A DNA stretch of 8,336 nucleotides from an uncultured Planctomycetaceae bacterium (GTDB lineage Bacteria > Planctomycetota > Planctomycetia > Pirellulales > UBA1268): positions 1-8,336 of the forward strand of contig CAISKG010000551.1 of assembly GCA_903885855.1 (NCBI GenBank). Direction: 5' to 3'. This document shows, in pieces, positions 1 through 5,897 of this stretch. The position numbers and the translations under genes were made by a program. Every line of letters begins with the position of its first letter. Position 1 is the first letter of the stretch. Under the pieces are notes generated by a model that did no database searches, had not been told where the DNA came from, and worked only from the letters and a program-made list of their open reading frames with translations.

Positions 1-1
1 C

Positions 2-553
2 GCCGCCGAGACCGGCACCGAGCCGGAGGCGGGCGCCGACGCCGCCGCGCCCCCGGCGGGCTGGCGCCTCGACGACCCCGCGTCGCGCGCGGCCTTCGCC
101 TGGGACGGTGACGCGATCGCGGGGGAGGCGAGCGTGCTCGCCCGCCTCGACCCCTACGGCGGCGGCCGCGCGACGCTCGTGCGCACCTTCGACGGCGCCG
201 GCCTCGCGCTCCCCGCCGGCGGATCGATCGTGGTCTGGATCCGGGCCCGGAATCCCAACGTGCCGGCCTGGCAGGACGGCAACCCGCGCTTCGTGCTCCG
301 CGACCGCTCCGGGCGCACCGCGACGCTCCTGCCGAAGCAGGATCTCCTCGCCACGCCCCCGTCGACGGAGGCGCGCGAGGGGTGGCTGCGCGTCGAGGCG
401 CCCCTCGAGGGCGGCGGGAACTGGACGCGCGAGGGGGCGGCGCTGACGGAGGCCGCCGAGATCGGGATCGGCTTCGACTCCTGGGGCGCCCCGGCGCTCG
501 AGATTCGCCTCGACGGCCTCCATCTCGCCCCGCCGCCGGCCGGCGCCCGCTGA
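2..553 (+). CDS. C-terminal part of an unrecognised, probably beta-sandwich protein (5' end outside window)
   Basis: The frame is open from the first complete codon at base 2 to a TGA at 551-553, so about 183 residues of a longer protein are visible. The in-frame GTG at 134 is probably an internal valine. The first ~20 residues are Ala/Glu/Pro/Gly-rich and look like a linker. What follows alternates short hydrophobic strands with Gly/Asp turns and carries several tryptophans (GWRLDD, VVWIRARN, WLRVEAP, FDSWG). It ends in a strand of the type LEIRLDGLHL. That pattern suggests a jelly-roll domain like those at the ends of secreted carbohydrate-active or surface proteins, but I recognise no specific family and see no catalytic motif. 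It ends 37 nt before the mtnB promoter, with no strong terminator between, and looks unrelated to the methionine genes. The coding call is firm; the function is unknown. Confidence 0.7.
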   Translation, partial: AAETGTEPEAGADAAAPPAGWRLDDPASRAAFAWDGDAIAGEASVLARLDPYGGGRATLVRTFDGAGLALPAGGSIVVWIRARNPNVPAWQDGNPRFVLRDRSGRTATLLPKQDLLATPPSTEAREGWLRVEAPLEGGGNWTREGAALTEAAEIGIGFDSWGAPALEIRLDGLHLAPPPAGAR

Positions 554-590
554 TCGCTTCCGCCCCCGCCGCGGGCCCCGCCCGGGCGAA

Positions 591-619
591 TTGCCACGCC
601 CGACCGGCTCACCTACAGT
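591..619 (+). promoter_or_regulatory. Sigma-70-type promoter for the mtnB-mtnD-mtnC-FIST unit
   Basis: The -35 box TTGCCA (591-596, five of six consensus bases) and the -10 box TACAGT (614-619, four of six) are separated by exactly 17 bp, in the 100-nt gap between the upstream stop codon and the GTG at 654. Transcription would begin near 625-628, giving a leader of roughly 25-30 nt. This also argues against the in-frame TTG at 591 and GTG at 618 as mtnB starts, because they lie on the -35 and -10 boxes. Seen in sequence; activity is inferred. Confidence 0.6.
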
Positions 620-653
620 GCTGGCTTTCCGCCCCGCCGCGAGCCCCGACGCC

Positions 654-1325
654 GTGCCCCACGACCCCGCGCCCGCCCCCGCCGACGCCGTCGACCTCCT
701 CCGCGCCGTGGGGCGGGAGTTCCACGGCCGCGGCTGGTCGCTCGGCACCAGCAGCAACTACAGCGTGGTCGCGTCGCGCGAGCCCCTGGAGCTGCTGATC
801 ACCGTCAGCGGCAAGGACAAGTCGGCCCTGCAGCGCCAGGACTTCGTCCGCGTCGACGCCGCCGGCCGGCCCTGCGACGGCTCGGGGAGGAAGTCGTCCG
901 CCGAGACGCTCCTCCACTGCCTCGTGGCCGAGCTCGTTCCCTCCGTGGGGGCGATCCTCCACACCCACTCGGTGTGGGCCACCGTCCTCTCCGCCGCGCA
1001 CGCCTCCCAGGGGGCGCTCGTGCTCGAGGGGTGGGAGATGCTCAAGGGGCTCGACGGCATCGGCACCCACGCCACCCGCGAGGAGGTGCCGATCTTCGCC
1101 AACTCCCAGGACATGCCGGCCCTGGCCCGGACGATCCGGGAGCGCTTCGCGGCGGCCGACTGGAGCGACCCGGCGCGGCCCCCCTTCCACGGCTTCCTCC
1201 TCGCCGGCCACGGCCTCTACACCTGGGGGCGCGACCTGGCCGAGGCGCGCCGCCACATCGAGATCCACGAGTTCCTCTTCGAGGTCGTGGCCCGGTCGCG
1301 CGACATCCGCCCCGACCGCGCCTGA
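654..1325 (+). CDS. mtnB: Methylthioribulose-1-phosphate dehydratase (MtnB)
   Basis: MtnB is a cytoplasmic, zinc-dependent class II aldolase-fold enzyme. It dehydrates 5-methylthioribulose-1-phosphate to 2,3-diketo-5-methylthiopentyl-1-phosphate in methionine salvage. From the GTG at 654 the protein has 223 residues, close to the usual ~205-240. It shows GRGWSLGTSSNYS (26-38) of the phosphate-binding region, ITVSGKDK (49-56), the zinc pair HTH (H103, H105), the catalytic glutamate in EMLKGL (E128) and the third zinc histidine in AGHG (H186). All key residues are present. The frame is open back to a TTG at 591, but that TTG and a GTG at 618 coincide with promoter boxes, so 654 is preferred; no strong Shine-Dalgarno precedes it. 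A GTG at 708 is possible but would cut close to the conserved GREF stretch. mtnD starts 25 nt downstream. Family call very secure; exact start moderate. Confidence 0.93.
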   Translation: MPHDPAPAPADAVDLLRAVGREFHGRGWSLGTSSNYSVVASREPLELLITVSGKDKSALQRQDFVRVDAAGRPCDGSGRKSSAETLLHCLVAELVPSVGAILHTHSVWATVLSAAHASQGALVLEGWEMLKGLDGIGTHATREEVPIFANSQDMPALARTIRERFAAADWSDPARPPFHGFLLAGHGLYTWGRDLAEARRHIEIHEFLFEVVARSRDIRPDRA

Positions 1326-1350
1326 CCCCGTTCCCCCGGAGACCGACCCC

Positions 1351-1932
1351 ATGGCGACCGTCACCGTCCCGGCCGAGGCCCGGCGGATCAGCGGCCTCGA
1401 GGCCGTGCGCGCCTTCCTGGCCGACCACGGCATCCACCACGAGATCTGGCCGCTCGAGGACCGCGTCGATCCCGCCGCCCCGGCCGAGAGGATCCTCGCC
1501 GCCTACGCGCCGGAGATCGACGAGCTCAAGGCACGCGGCGGCTTCGTGACCGCCGACGTGATCGACGTCTACCCCGACACCCCGAATCTCGACGCCATGC
1601 TGGCGAAGTTCGCCAAGGAGCACACCCACACCGAGGACGAGGTGCGCTTCATCCTCCAGGGCCGGGGGGTGTTCCACATCCACGGCACCGCGCCCGACGG
1701 GGCCGACACGGTGTTCGCCATCGAGGTGGGGGCCGGCGACCTGATCAGCGTGCCGCGCGACACGAAGCACTGGTTCGACCTCTGCGACGACCGGCGCATC
1801 CGGGCGATCCGCCTCTTCCAGGACACCTCCGGCTGGACGCCGCACTACGTGGAGGGGGGCGTGCACGAGGGCTACATGCCGATGTGCCTCGGGCCGGCGT
1901 GGGTCCCCGGGAGCCGGGGAGCGGCGCCGTGA
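1351..1932 (+). CDS. mtnD: Acireductone dioxygenase (MtnD), cupin family
   Basis: MtnD is a cytoplasmic metal-dependent cupin that adds O2 to the acireductone 1,2-dihydroxy-3-keto-5-methylthiopentene. With Fe2+ the product is 4-methylthio-2-oxobutanoate (the methionine precursor) plus formate; with Ni2+ a CO-releasing off-pathway reaction occurs. The protein has 193 residues, a normal length. The four metal ligands are visible: H91, H93 and E97 in HTHTEDEVRF, and H140 in DTKHWFD. Also visible are the cupin turn LQGRGVFHIH (102-111) and VGAGDLISVP (126-135). The metal identity cannot be read from sequence. The ATG at 1351 has a GGAG Shine-Dalgarno at 1338-1341, 9 nt upstream. The 3' end overlaps the mtnC start as GTGA (1929-1932), so the two are probably translationally coupled. 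The enzyme acts directly on the MtnC product. Confidence 0.96.
   Translation: MATVTVPAEARRISGLEAVRAFLADHGIHHEIWPLEDRVDPAAPAERILAAYAPEIDELKARGGFVTADVIDVYPDTPNLDAMLAKFAKEHTHTEDEVRFILQGRGVFHIHGTAPDGADTVFAIEVGAGDLISVPRDTKHWFDLCDDRRIRAIRLFQDTSGWTPHYVEGGVHEGYMPMCLGPAWVPGSRGAAP
1916..1921 (+). promoter_or_regulatory. Ribosome binding site fixing the mtnC start
   Basis: GGGGAG lies inside the last codons of mtnD, 7 nt before the GTG at 1929. It selects that GTG over the in-frame GTG at 1884, which would add 15 residues unlike the family N-terminus. Confidence 0.65.
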
Positions 1933-2639
1933 TCCTCTTCGACGGCCGCGGCGTGCTGCTCGACGTCGAGGGCACGACGTCGTCGCTGGCGTTCGTGGAG
2001 GAGGTGCTGTTCCCCTTCGCGCGGCGGCACGTCGGCGCCTTCCTCGACCGCCACGCCCACGATCCGGCGATCCACGCGCTGCTCGGCCCGATCCGCGCCG
2101 AGGCGGGGGATCCGGCGCCGCCCGACGCCGCCCCCGACGCGGCCCGCGGGACGGCCGCGGCGCTGGTGCTGATGGGGCGCGACGCGAAGTTCGGGCCCCT
2201 CAAGGATCTCCAGGGGCGGATCTGGCGGAGCGGCTTCGAGTCCGGGGAGCTCGTGGCCCACGTCTTCGACGACGTGCCTGCGGCGCTCGCGATCTGGGCC
2301 GACTCCGGCCTCGACGTGCGCATCTACTCCTCCGGCTCGATCGAGGCCCAGCGGCTGTTCTTCGGCCATACCGCCGCCGGCGACCTGCTCCCCTGGCTCC
2401 GCGGCCACTACGACACGACCACCGGCCCGAAGCGCGAGGCGGCCAGCTACGAGGCGATCGCCGCCGACATGGGGCTCGAGCCGCGGCAGGTGCTGTTCGT
2501 CAGCGACGTCGGCGCCGAGCTCGACGCCGCCCGGCGCGCCGGCATGCAGACGGCCCTCGCCGACCGCCCGGGCAACCGGCCCTCGGAGGCCGCCTTCGAC
2601 CATCCCGTCGTCGCCACCTTCGCCGACATCGTCACCTGA
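1929..2639 (+). CDS. mtnC: Enolase-phosphatase E1 (MtnC), HAD superfamily
   Basis: MtnC is a Mg2+-dependent HAD phosphatase that both enolises and dephosphorylates 2,3-diketo-5-methylthiopentyl-1-phosphate, giving the acireductone used by MtnD. The GTG at 1929 gives 236 residues, the usual family size, and places the HAD motif I near the N-terminus: LLDVEGTTSS with D12 and E14. DxEGTT in place of the common DxD is diagnostic of E1. Also present are LKDLQGRIW (91-99) with HVFDDV (111-116), motif II YSSGS (133-137), the motif III lysine in GPKREAASY (K168) and the motif IV acid in VSDVGAELDAA (D193). The start overlaps the mtnD stop (GTGA) and has a GGGGAG site 7 nt upstream. It sits after mtnD although it acts before it in the pathway. 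The FIST gene follows 21 nt later. Nothing is missing or broken. Confidence 0.95.
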   Translation: MILFDGRGVLLDVEGTTSSLAFVEEVLFPFARRHVGAFLDRHAHDPAIHALLGPIRAEAGDPAPPDAAPDAARGTAAALVLMGRDAKFGPLKDLQGRIWRSGFESGELVAHVFDDVPAALAIWADSGLDVRIYSSGSIEAQRLFFGHTAAGDLLPWLRGHYDTTTGPKREAASYEAIAADMGLEPRQVLFVSDVGAELDAARRAGMQTALADRPGNRPSEAAFDHPVVATFADIVT

Positions 2640-2660
2640 CGCGTTCGGGCACACGCCGCC

Positions 2661-3911
2661 ATGGTCGACTCCGCCGCCGCCTTCCGTGAAGCCCCGCGCT
2701 GCGGTGCCGGTGCGTCGGTCGAGCCCGATCTCGGCCGGGCGCTCGCCGAGGCGGCCGAGCGGGCCCGCGCCGGGCTCCCCGGCGGCGCCGCCCCCGATCT
2801 GGCGGTGGTCTTCGTGTCGGCGGCCCACGGGGCCGAGGTCCGGCCGGCGCTCGACGGCCTCGCCGACACCCTCGGCATCCGCGCCGTGATCGCCACCTCC
2901 GCCGAGGCCGTGCTCGCCGGCGCCACGGAGTACGAGTCGGGGCCGGCCGTCACGGTGTGGCTCGCGCACCTGCCGGGCGCGGTGGTGGAGACGTTCGCGC
3001 TCGAGTATTCGCCGACCCCCGACGGCGGCACCTTCGTCGGCTGGCCGAAGGCGCTCGAGCACGGCTGGCCGGAGGGGGCGGGCATGCTGCTCCTGGCCGA
3101 CCCCTTCTCCTTCCCCGTCGATTCCTTCATCGCGCGCATGGAGCGCGACCGCCCCGGGCTGCCGATCGTGGGGGGCATGGCCAGCGCCGGCTGGACGCCC
3201 GGCTCCAACACCCTCGTGGCCGGCGGCCACCTCTCCGACTGCGGCGCGGTGGGGGTGGTGATCGGCGGCGCGGCGCGGATCCGGCCGGTGGTCTCGCAGG
3301 GCTGCCGCCCCATCGGGCGGCCGATGGTGATCACGCGCGCCGAGGAGAACGTGATCGTCGAGCTCGGCGGCCGCCCCGCGCTCGAGCGGCTCCGCGAGGT
3401 GTACGCCGAGATCGACGAGGTCGACCGGCAGCTCGTGCGCTCGTCGCTGCACATCGGCCGCGTGGCGAGCGAATACCAGGAGCGCTTCAAGCGCGGCGAC
3501 TTCCTGGTGCGCAACGTCGTCGGCGCCGATCCCGACACCGGGGTGATCGCCGTGGGCGACCTCGTGCGCACCGGCCAGACGGTGCAGTTCCACGTGCGCG
3601 ACGCCGGCACCGCCCACGAGGATCTCCTCCACCTCCTCGCCGCCGCCGCATCGCCCGCGCCCGCCGGGGCCCTCGCCTTCACCTGCAACGGCCGCGGCAC
3701 GCGCCTTTTCCCCGAGCCGCACCACGACGCCCGGGCGATCCAGGATTGCCTCGGGGCGCTGCCGGTGACCGGCTTCTTCGCCCAGGGGGAGATCGGCCCG
3801 ATCGGCAAGCGCAACTTCCTCCACGGCTTCACCGCGAGCATCGCGCTGCTGGAGGCGGCCGGGGCAGGGGAGGCCGCGGCTGAGGGTGCCCGCCCGCCGC
3901 GGGCGGGGTGA
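2661..3911 (+). CDS. Stand-alone FIST-domain protein (FIST_N + FIST_C), putative small-ligand sensor
   Basis: The protein has 416 residues, begins at ATG 2661 and consists of little beyond the two FIST halves. FIST_N covers roughly residues 22-215, including AHGAEV (55-60), GMLLLADPFSFP (141-152) and IVGGMASAG (169-177). FIST_C covers roughly 230-397 and ends in the signature GALAFTCNGRG (336-346), LFPEPHHDA and FFAQGEIGPI (372-381). FIST domains are regarded as extracytoplasmic or intracellular sensors of small ligands, possibly amino acids, and are often fused to signalling outputs. Here there is no GGDEF, kinase, receiver or membrane segment, and no signal peptide, so it is probably a soluble cytoplasmic protein. 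It follows mtnC by 21 nt with no promoter I can see, so it is likely co-transcribed; it has no obvious Shine-Dalgarno and may depend on coupling. The last ~20 residues are an Ala/Gly/Arg/Pro tail overlapping a hairpin. Family secure; role in methionine salvage unproven. Confidence 0.88.
   Translation: MVDSAAAFREAPRCGAGASVEPDLGRALAEAAERARAGLPGGAAPDLAVVFVSAAHGAEVRPALDGLADTLGIRAVIATSAEAVLAGATEYESGPAVTVWLAHLPGAVVETFALEYSPTPDGGTFVGWPKALEHGWPEGAGMLLLADPFSFPVDSFIARMERDRPGLPIVGGMASAGWTPGSNTLVAGGHLSDCGAVGVVIGGAARIRPVVSQGCRPIGRPMVITRAEENVIVELGGRPALERLREVYAEIDEVDRQLVRSSLHIGRVASEYQERFKRGDFLVRNVVGADPDTGVIAVGDLVRTGQTVQFHVRDAGTAHEDLLHLLAAAASPAPAGALAFTCNGRGTRLFPEPHHDARAIQDCLGALPVTGFFAQGEIGPIGKRNFLHGFTASIALLEAAGAGEAAAEGARPPRAG
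3889..3907 (+). repeat. Perfect 9-bp inverted repeat at the 3' end of the FIST gene
   Basis: CCCGCCCGC (3889-3897) and GCGGGCGGG (3899-3907) are perfect complements around one central C, ending just before the TGA stop. In RNA at least one inner pair must open, leaving an ~8-bp all-GC stem. It encodes part of the Arg/Pro tail. With the next hairpin it may slow or end transcription. There is no T-tract. Confidence 0.5.
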
Positions 3912-3922
3912 TCGGGGCGACC

Positions 3923-3940
3923 GGCGGCCCGACGGCCGCC
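3923..3940 (+). terminator. Candidate terminator hairpin after the FIST gene
   Basis: GGCGGCC (3923-3929) pairs perfectly with GGCCGCC (3934-3940) around the loop CGAC, 11 nt after the FIST stop and 19 nt before the next -35 box. The position suits the end of the mtn-FIST transcript. Only scattered Ts follow (CTTGTCGCCTT), so it is not a classical intrinsic terminator. Confidence 0.4.
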
Positions 3941-3959
3941 CCCACGCGGCCTTGTCGCC

Positions 3960-3988
3960 TTGACGGTGGCCGGGCGGCGCCGTAGCGT
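3960..3988 (+). promoter_or_regulatory. Sigma-70-type promoter for the lipoprotein gene
   Basis: A -35 box TTGACG (3960-3965, five of six) and a weaker -10 box TAGCGT (3983-3988, three of six) are 17 bp apart. The predicted start near 3995 leaves a short leader of ~15 nt before the ATG at 4011. The only longer in-frame start for the gene, TTG 3960, is the -35 box itself. Confidence 0.5.
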
Positions 3989-4010
3989 CCCGCCCCCGTC
4001 GAGGTCCGCC

Positions 4011-4457
4011 ATGCCCCGTGCACGCTGTGCCGTCCTGCTCGCCCTCCTGGCCGCCGGCTGCGCGCACGACCGCGGGCAGTACGCCTTCGCCCCGCCGCTC
4101 GCGCCGCCGGTCTACCCCCAGCCCCCGGGCTACGCCACGCCGCAGCCCGCGCCCGGGCCGGTGCCCGCCCCGGTCGCCGCAGCCCCCGTCGCCGTGTCGC
4201 CGCACCCGGGCAGCGTGGCCGCGGCCGGCGCCGACCCGTGCGCCGGCGTCGTCGCCGCCGACGGCGGCCTGATCGAGGCCCCCTGCCCGCCGGCGGGGGA
4301 GATCGTCTCCGACGGCGTCGTCGTCACGGGGGGCGCCGGGCCCTGGGTCGTCGTCGACGCCGGGAGCGGCGCGGTCGTCGATCCGGGCTTTCCCCGCGAC
4401 GGGGGCCTTCCCTGCGACGGCAGCCTTTCCAGCGACGGGGTCGTGGTCGTCCCCTGA
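4011..4457 (+). CDS. Small proline-rich lipoprotein of unknown function
   Basis: This is a 148-residue protein beginning with a textbook lipoprotein signal: MPRAR, a short Leu/Ala core, then the lipobox LAAGC with the lipidated cysteine at C17. After processing it should be anchored in a membrane, probably the outer one. Residues ~28-66 form a Pro/Ala-rich extended stretch with many PP and PxP steps, likely a spacer. The C-terminal half is Gly/Asp/Val-rich, with repeated short units SDGVVV (100-105 and 141-146), three successive xDG turns (130-143) and cysteines at 77, 92 and 135. I recognise no domain. The ATG at 4011 is chosen because the signal peptide starts there, GAGG (4001-4004) lies 6 nt upstream, and the longer TTG start at 3960 is the -35 box. 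It has its own promoter. The next gene starts 69 nt later. Lipoprotein call strong; function unknown. Confidence 0.82.
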   Translation: MPRARCAVLLALLAAGCAHDRGQYAFAPPLAPPVYPQPPGYATPQPAPGPVPAPVAAAPVAVSPHPGSVAAAGADPCAGVVAADGGLIEAPCPPAGEIVSDGVVVTGGAGPWVVVDAGSGAVVDPGFPRDGGLPCDGSLSSDGVVVVP

Positions 4458-4487
4458 CGCCCCCGCGGCCGGGCCGGGACGGTCCGT

Positions 4488-4493
4488 TACACT
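4488..4493 (+). promoter_or_regulatory. -10-like box upstream of the asparagine-synthetase-like gene
   Basis: TACACT (four of six -10 bases) is 33 nt before the ATG at 4527, much as TACAGT is 34 nt before the mtnB start. No acceptable -35 hexamer is found 15-19 bp upstream, so this is weaker evidence than at the other two promoters. The box continues as TACACTGCTG, almost the same as TACAGTGCTG at the mtnB promoter. Confidence 0.35.
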
Positions 4494-4526
4494 GCTGCGC
4501 TCCGACCCTTCTCCGGGAGCCGCACC

Positions 4527-5879
4527 ATGCCCGTCGACGCCGTCCCCCCGCCCGGCCATGCCCCGATCGAGCGGCTGGTCGACCTCCTCGACCCCGCCGC
4601 CGACATCCTCTTGAACGTCTCGCGCGAGGAGGCCCTCGAGCGGCTCGCCTCCGGCGATCCCGAGCGGGTGCGCGGCATCGACGGCCACTTCGCGCTGGTC
4701 CACCGCGACGGCAAGCGGATCCACATGGCGCGGTCGTTGGGGAGGCCGCTGCGCTACTTCATCGCCAAGAAGGCTGCCGGCCCGGTGCTCGTCGTCGCCG
4801 ATCGGATCGACGCCATCCGCGACTGGCTGGCGGCCGAGGGGCTGCTCGACCAGTTCCACCCCTCCTACACGCGCATGGTGCCGGCGCACCACGTGGTGCG
4901 GCTGGCGCTCGTGGGCTGCCCCGACCCGAACCCCGTCGCCACGCGTTACTTCACCCCCCAGCGCAACCGCTGGGACGGCGATCTCGACGCCATCGGCGCC
5001 CGCTACGTGGGCGCGGTGCGCGAGGCGCTCGCCGCCTGGCTCGACACCCTGCCGGCCCGGGAGCCGATCGGCCTCCTCTTCTCCGGCGGCATCGACTCCG
5101 GCGGCCTCCTCCTCCTCCTCGACCGGCTCCTGGTGGAGCGCGACGGCAGCGGGCAGCGCCTCAAGGCCTTCACGCTGGGCATCGAGGGGCGCGGCAGCGA
5201 CCTCGCCCAGGCGCGGCGCTTCCTCGCCGCCACCGGCCTCGAGCACTACCACGAGGCGGTGGAGATTCCTCCCGAGGCGATCGACGTCGCCGCCACGATC
5301 CGCTGCATCGAGGACTACAAGCCCCTCGACGTCCAGGCGGCCGCGGCGGGCCTGGCGCTGTGCCGCGGCGTCCGCCGGCGCTACCCGGCGTGGACCTGGC
5401 TCGTCGACGGCGACGGCGGCGACGAGAACCTCAAGAGCTACCCCATCGAGGACGACCCGGAGCTCACGATCCGCAGCGTGCTCAACAACCCGCTGCTCTA
5501 CCACGAGGGCTGGGGCATCGACGCCATCAAGCACTCCCTCACCTACTCCGGCGGCCAGAGCCGCGGCCACGTGCGCTCCTACGCGCCGGCGGCGACCCTC
5601 GGCTTCAGGGGCTTCAGCCCCTACGCGCTGCCCAACGTGATCGAGGTCTCGGAGGGCATCCCCTTCATCGAGCTCACCGGCTGGGACCACGACCGCCTCT
5701 ACGCGCTCAAGGGCGAGGTGATGGCCCGCGGCATCCGGGCCGTGACGGGGCGCGAGTTGCCGGTGTTCCCCAAGCGCCGCTTCCAGGTCGGCATCGGCGA
5801 CGGCACTTCCGACCGGGCCCTCTTCCCGGCCGATCCGCGCCACTACCGGCGGATCCACGAGCGCCTCTGGGCCGAGTGA
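4527..5879 (+). CDS. Asparagine-synthetase-like ATP-dependent amide-forming enzyme lacking the glutaminase cysteine
   Basis: The protein has 450 residues; ATG 4527 has GGGAG 7 nt upstream (4515-4519). The C-terminal ~270 residues are an asparagine-synthase-type ATP-pyrophosphatase domain: PP-loop SGGIDS (186-191), a pyrophosphate/Mg-binding stretch DGDGGDE (294-300) matching the AsnB-type GEGADE motif, and a terminal LKGEV...LPVFPKRRF region whose K395 and K416 align with the usual lysines. The N-terminus keeps only the second half of a class II glutamine amidotransferase domain (IDGHFALVHRDG, residues 51-62; ADRIDAIRDW, 91-100). There is no Cys2 and the region before PP-loop is short, so it cannot be a normal glutamine-dependent AsnB. 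Family members of this kind adenylate a carboxylate and use ammonia or an amine of the substrate, as beta-lactam synthetases do. Substrate and product are unknown; true asparagine synthesis from ammonia remains possible. It converges on the halogenase-like gene. Confidence 0.85.
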   Translation: MPVDAVPPPGHAPIERLVDLLDPAADILLNVSREEALERLASGDPERVRGIDGHFALVHRDGKRIHMARSLGRPLRYFIAKKAAGPVLVVADRIDAIRDWLAAEGLLDQFHPSYTRMVPAHHVVRLALVGCPDPNPVATRYFTPQRNRWDGDLDAIGARYVGAVREALAAWLDTLPAREPIGLLFSGGIDSGGLLLLLDRLLVERDGSGQRLKAFTLGIEGRGSDLAQARRFLAATGLEHYHEAVEIPPEAIDVAATIRCIEDYKPLDVQAAAAGLALCRGVRRRYPAWTWLVDGDGGDENLKSYPIEDDPELTIRSVLNNPLLYHEGWGIDAIKHSLTYSGGQSRGHVRSYAPAATLGFRGFSPYALPNVIEVSEGIPFIELTGWDHDRLYALKGEVMARGIRAVTGRELPVFPKRRFQVGIGDGTSDRALFPADPRHYRRIHERLWAE

Positions 5880-5897
5880 CCGCGGGCCGCGGTCACT
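5875..5897. terminator. Shared bidirectional hairpin containing both stop codons of the convergent genes
   Basis: AGTGACCGCGG (5875-5885) and CCGCGGTCACT (5887-5897) are perfect complements around one base. The + strand TGA (5877-5879) and the - strand TGA (5893-5895) occupy matching positions in the two arms, and the 13-nt intergenic space is wholly inside the palindrome. Either transcript can fold it into a ~10-bp stem with a 3-nt loop. There is no T-tract on either side, so it may act as a bidirectional terminator or as 3'-end protection. Confidence 0.55.

Noticed and set aside
571..584. Possible small hairpin CGGGC-CCC-GCCCG after the first gene
   Set aside because: A 5-bp stem with a 3-nt loop and no T-tract is expected by chance at this base composition.
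1884..1928. Upstream GTG start for mtnC (251 residues)
   Set aside because: The added 15 residues do not resemble the family N-terminus, and GGGGAG at 1916-1921 is correctly spaced for the GTG at 1929.
4466..4485. Short palindromes CGGCC-G-GGCCG and GGAC-G-GTCC between the lipoprotein and AsnB-like genes
   Set aside because: Arms of 4-5 bp with a single central base cannot form a stable terminator; common in GC-rich DNA.
1872..5858. A 1328-codon stop-free frame on the minus strand spanning four plus-strand genes
   Set aside because: It lies antisense to mtnC, the FIST gene, the lipoprotein and the AsnB-like gene, all of which carry clear family motifs. Its translation is low-complexity Gly/Ala/Arg/Glu/Asp/Val with no domain, as expected for the shadow of GC-rich third positions.
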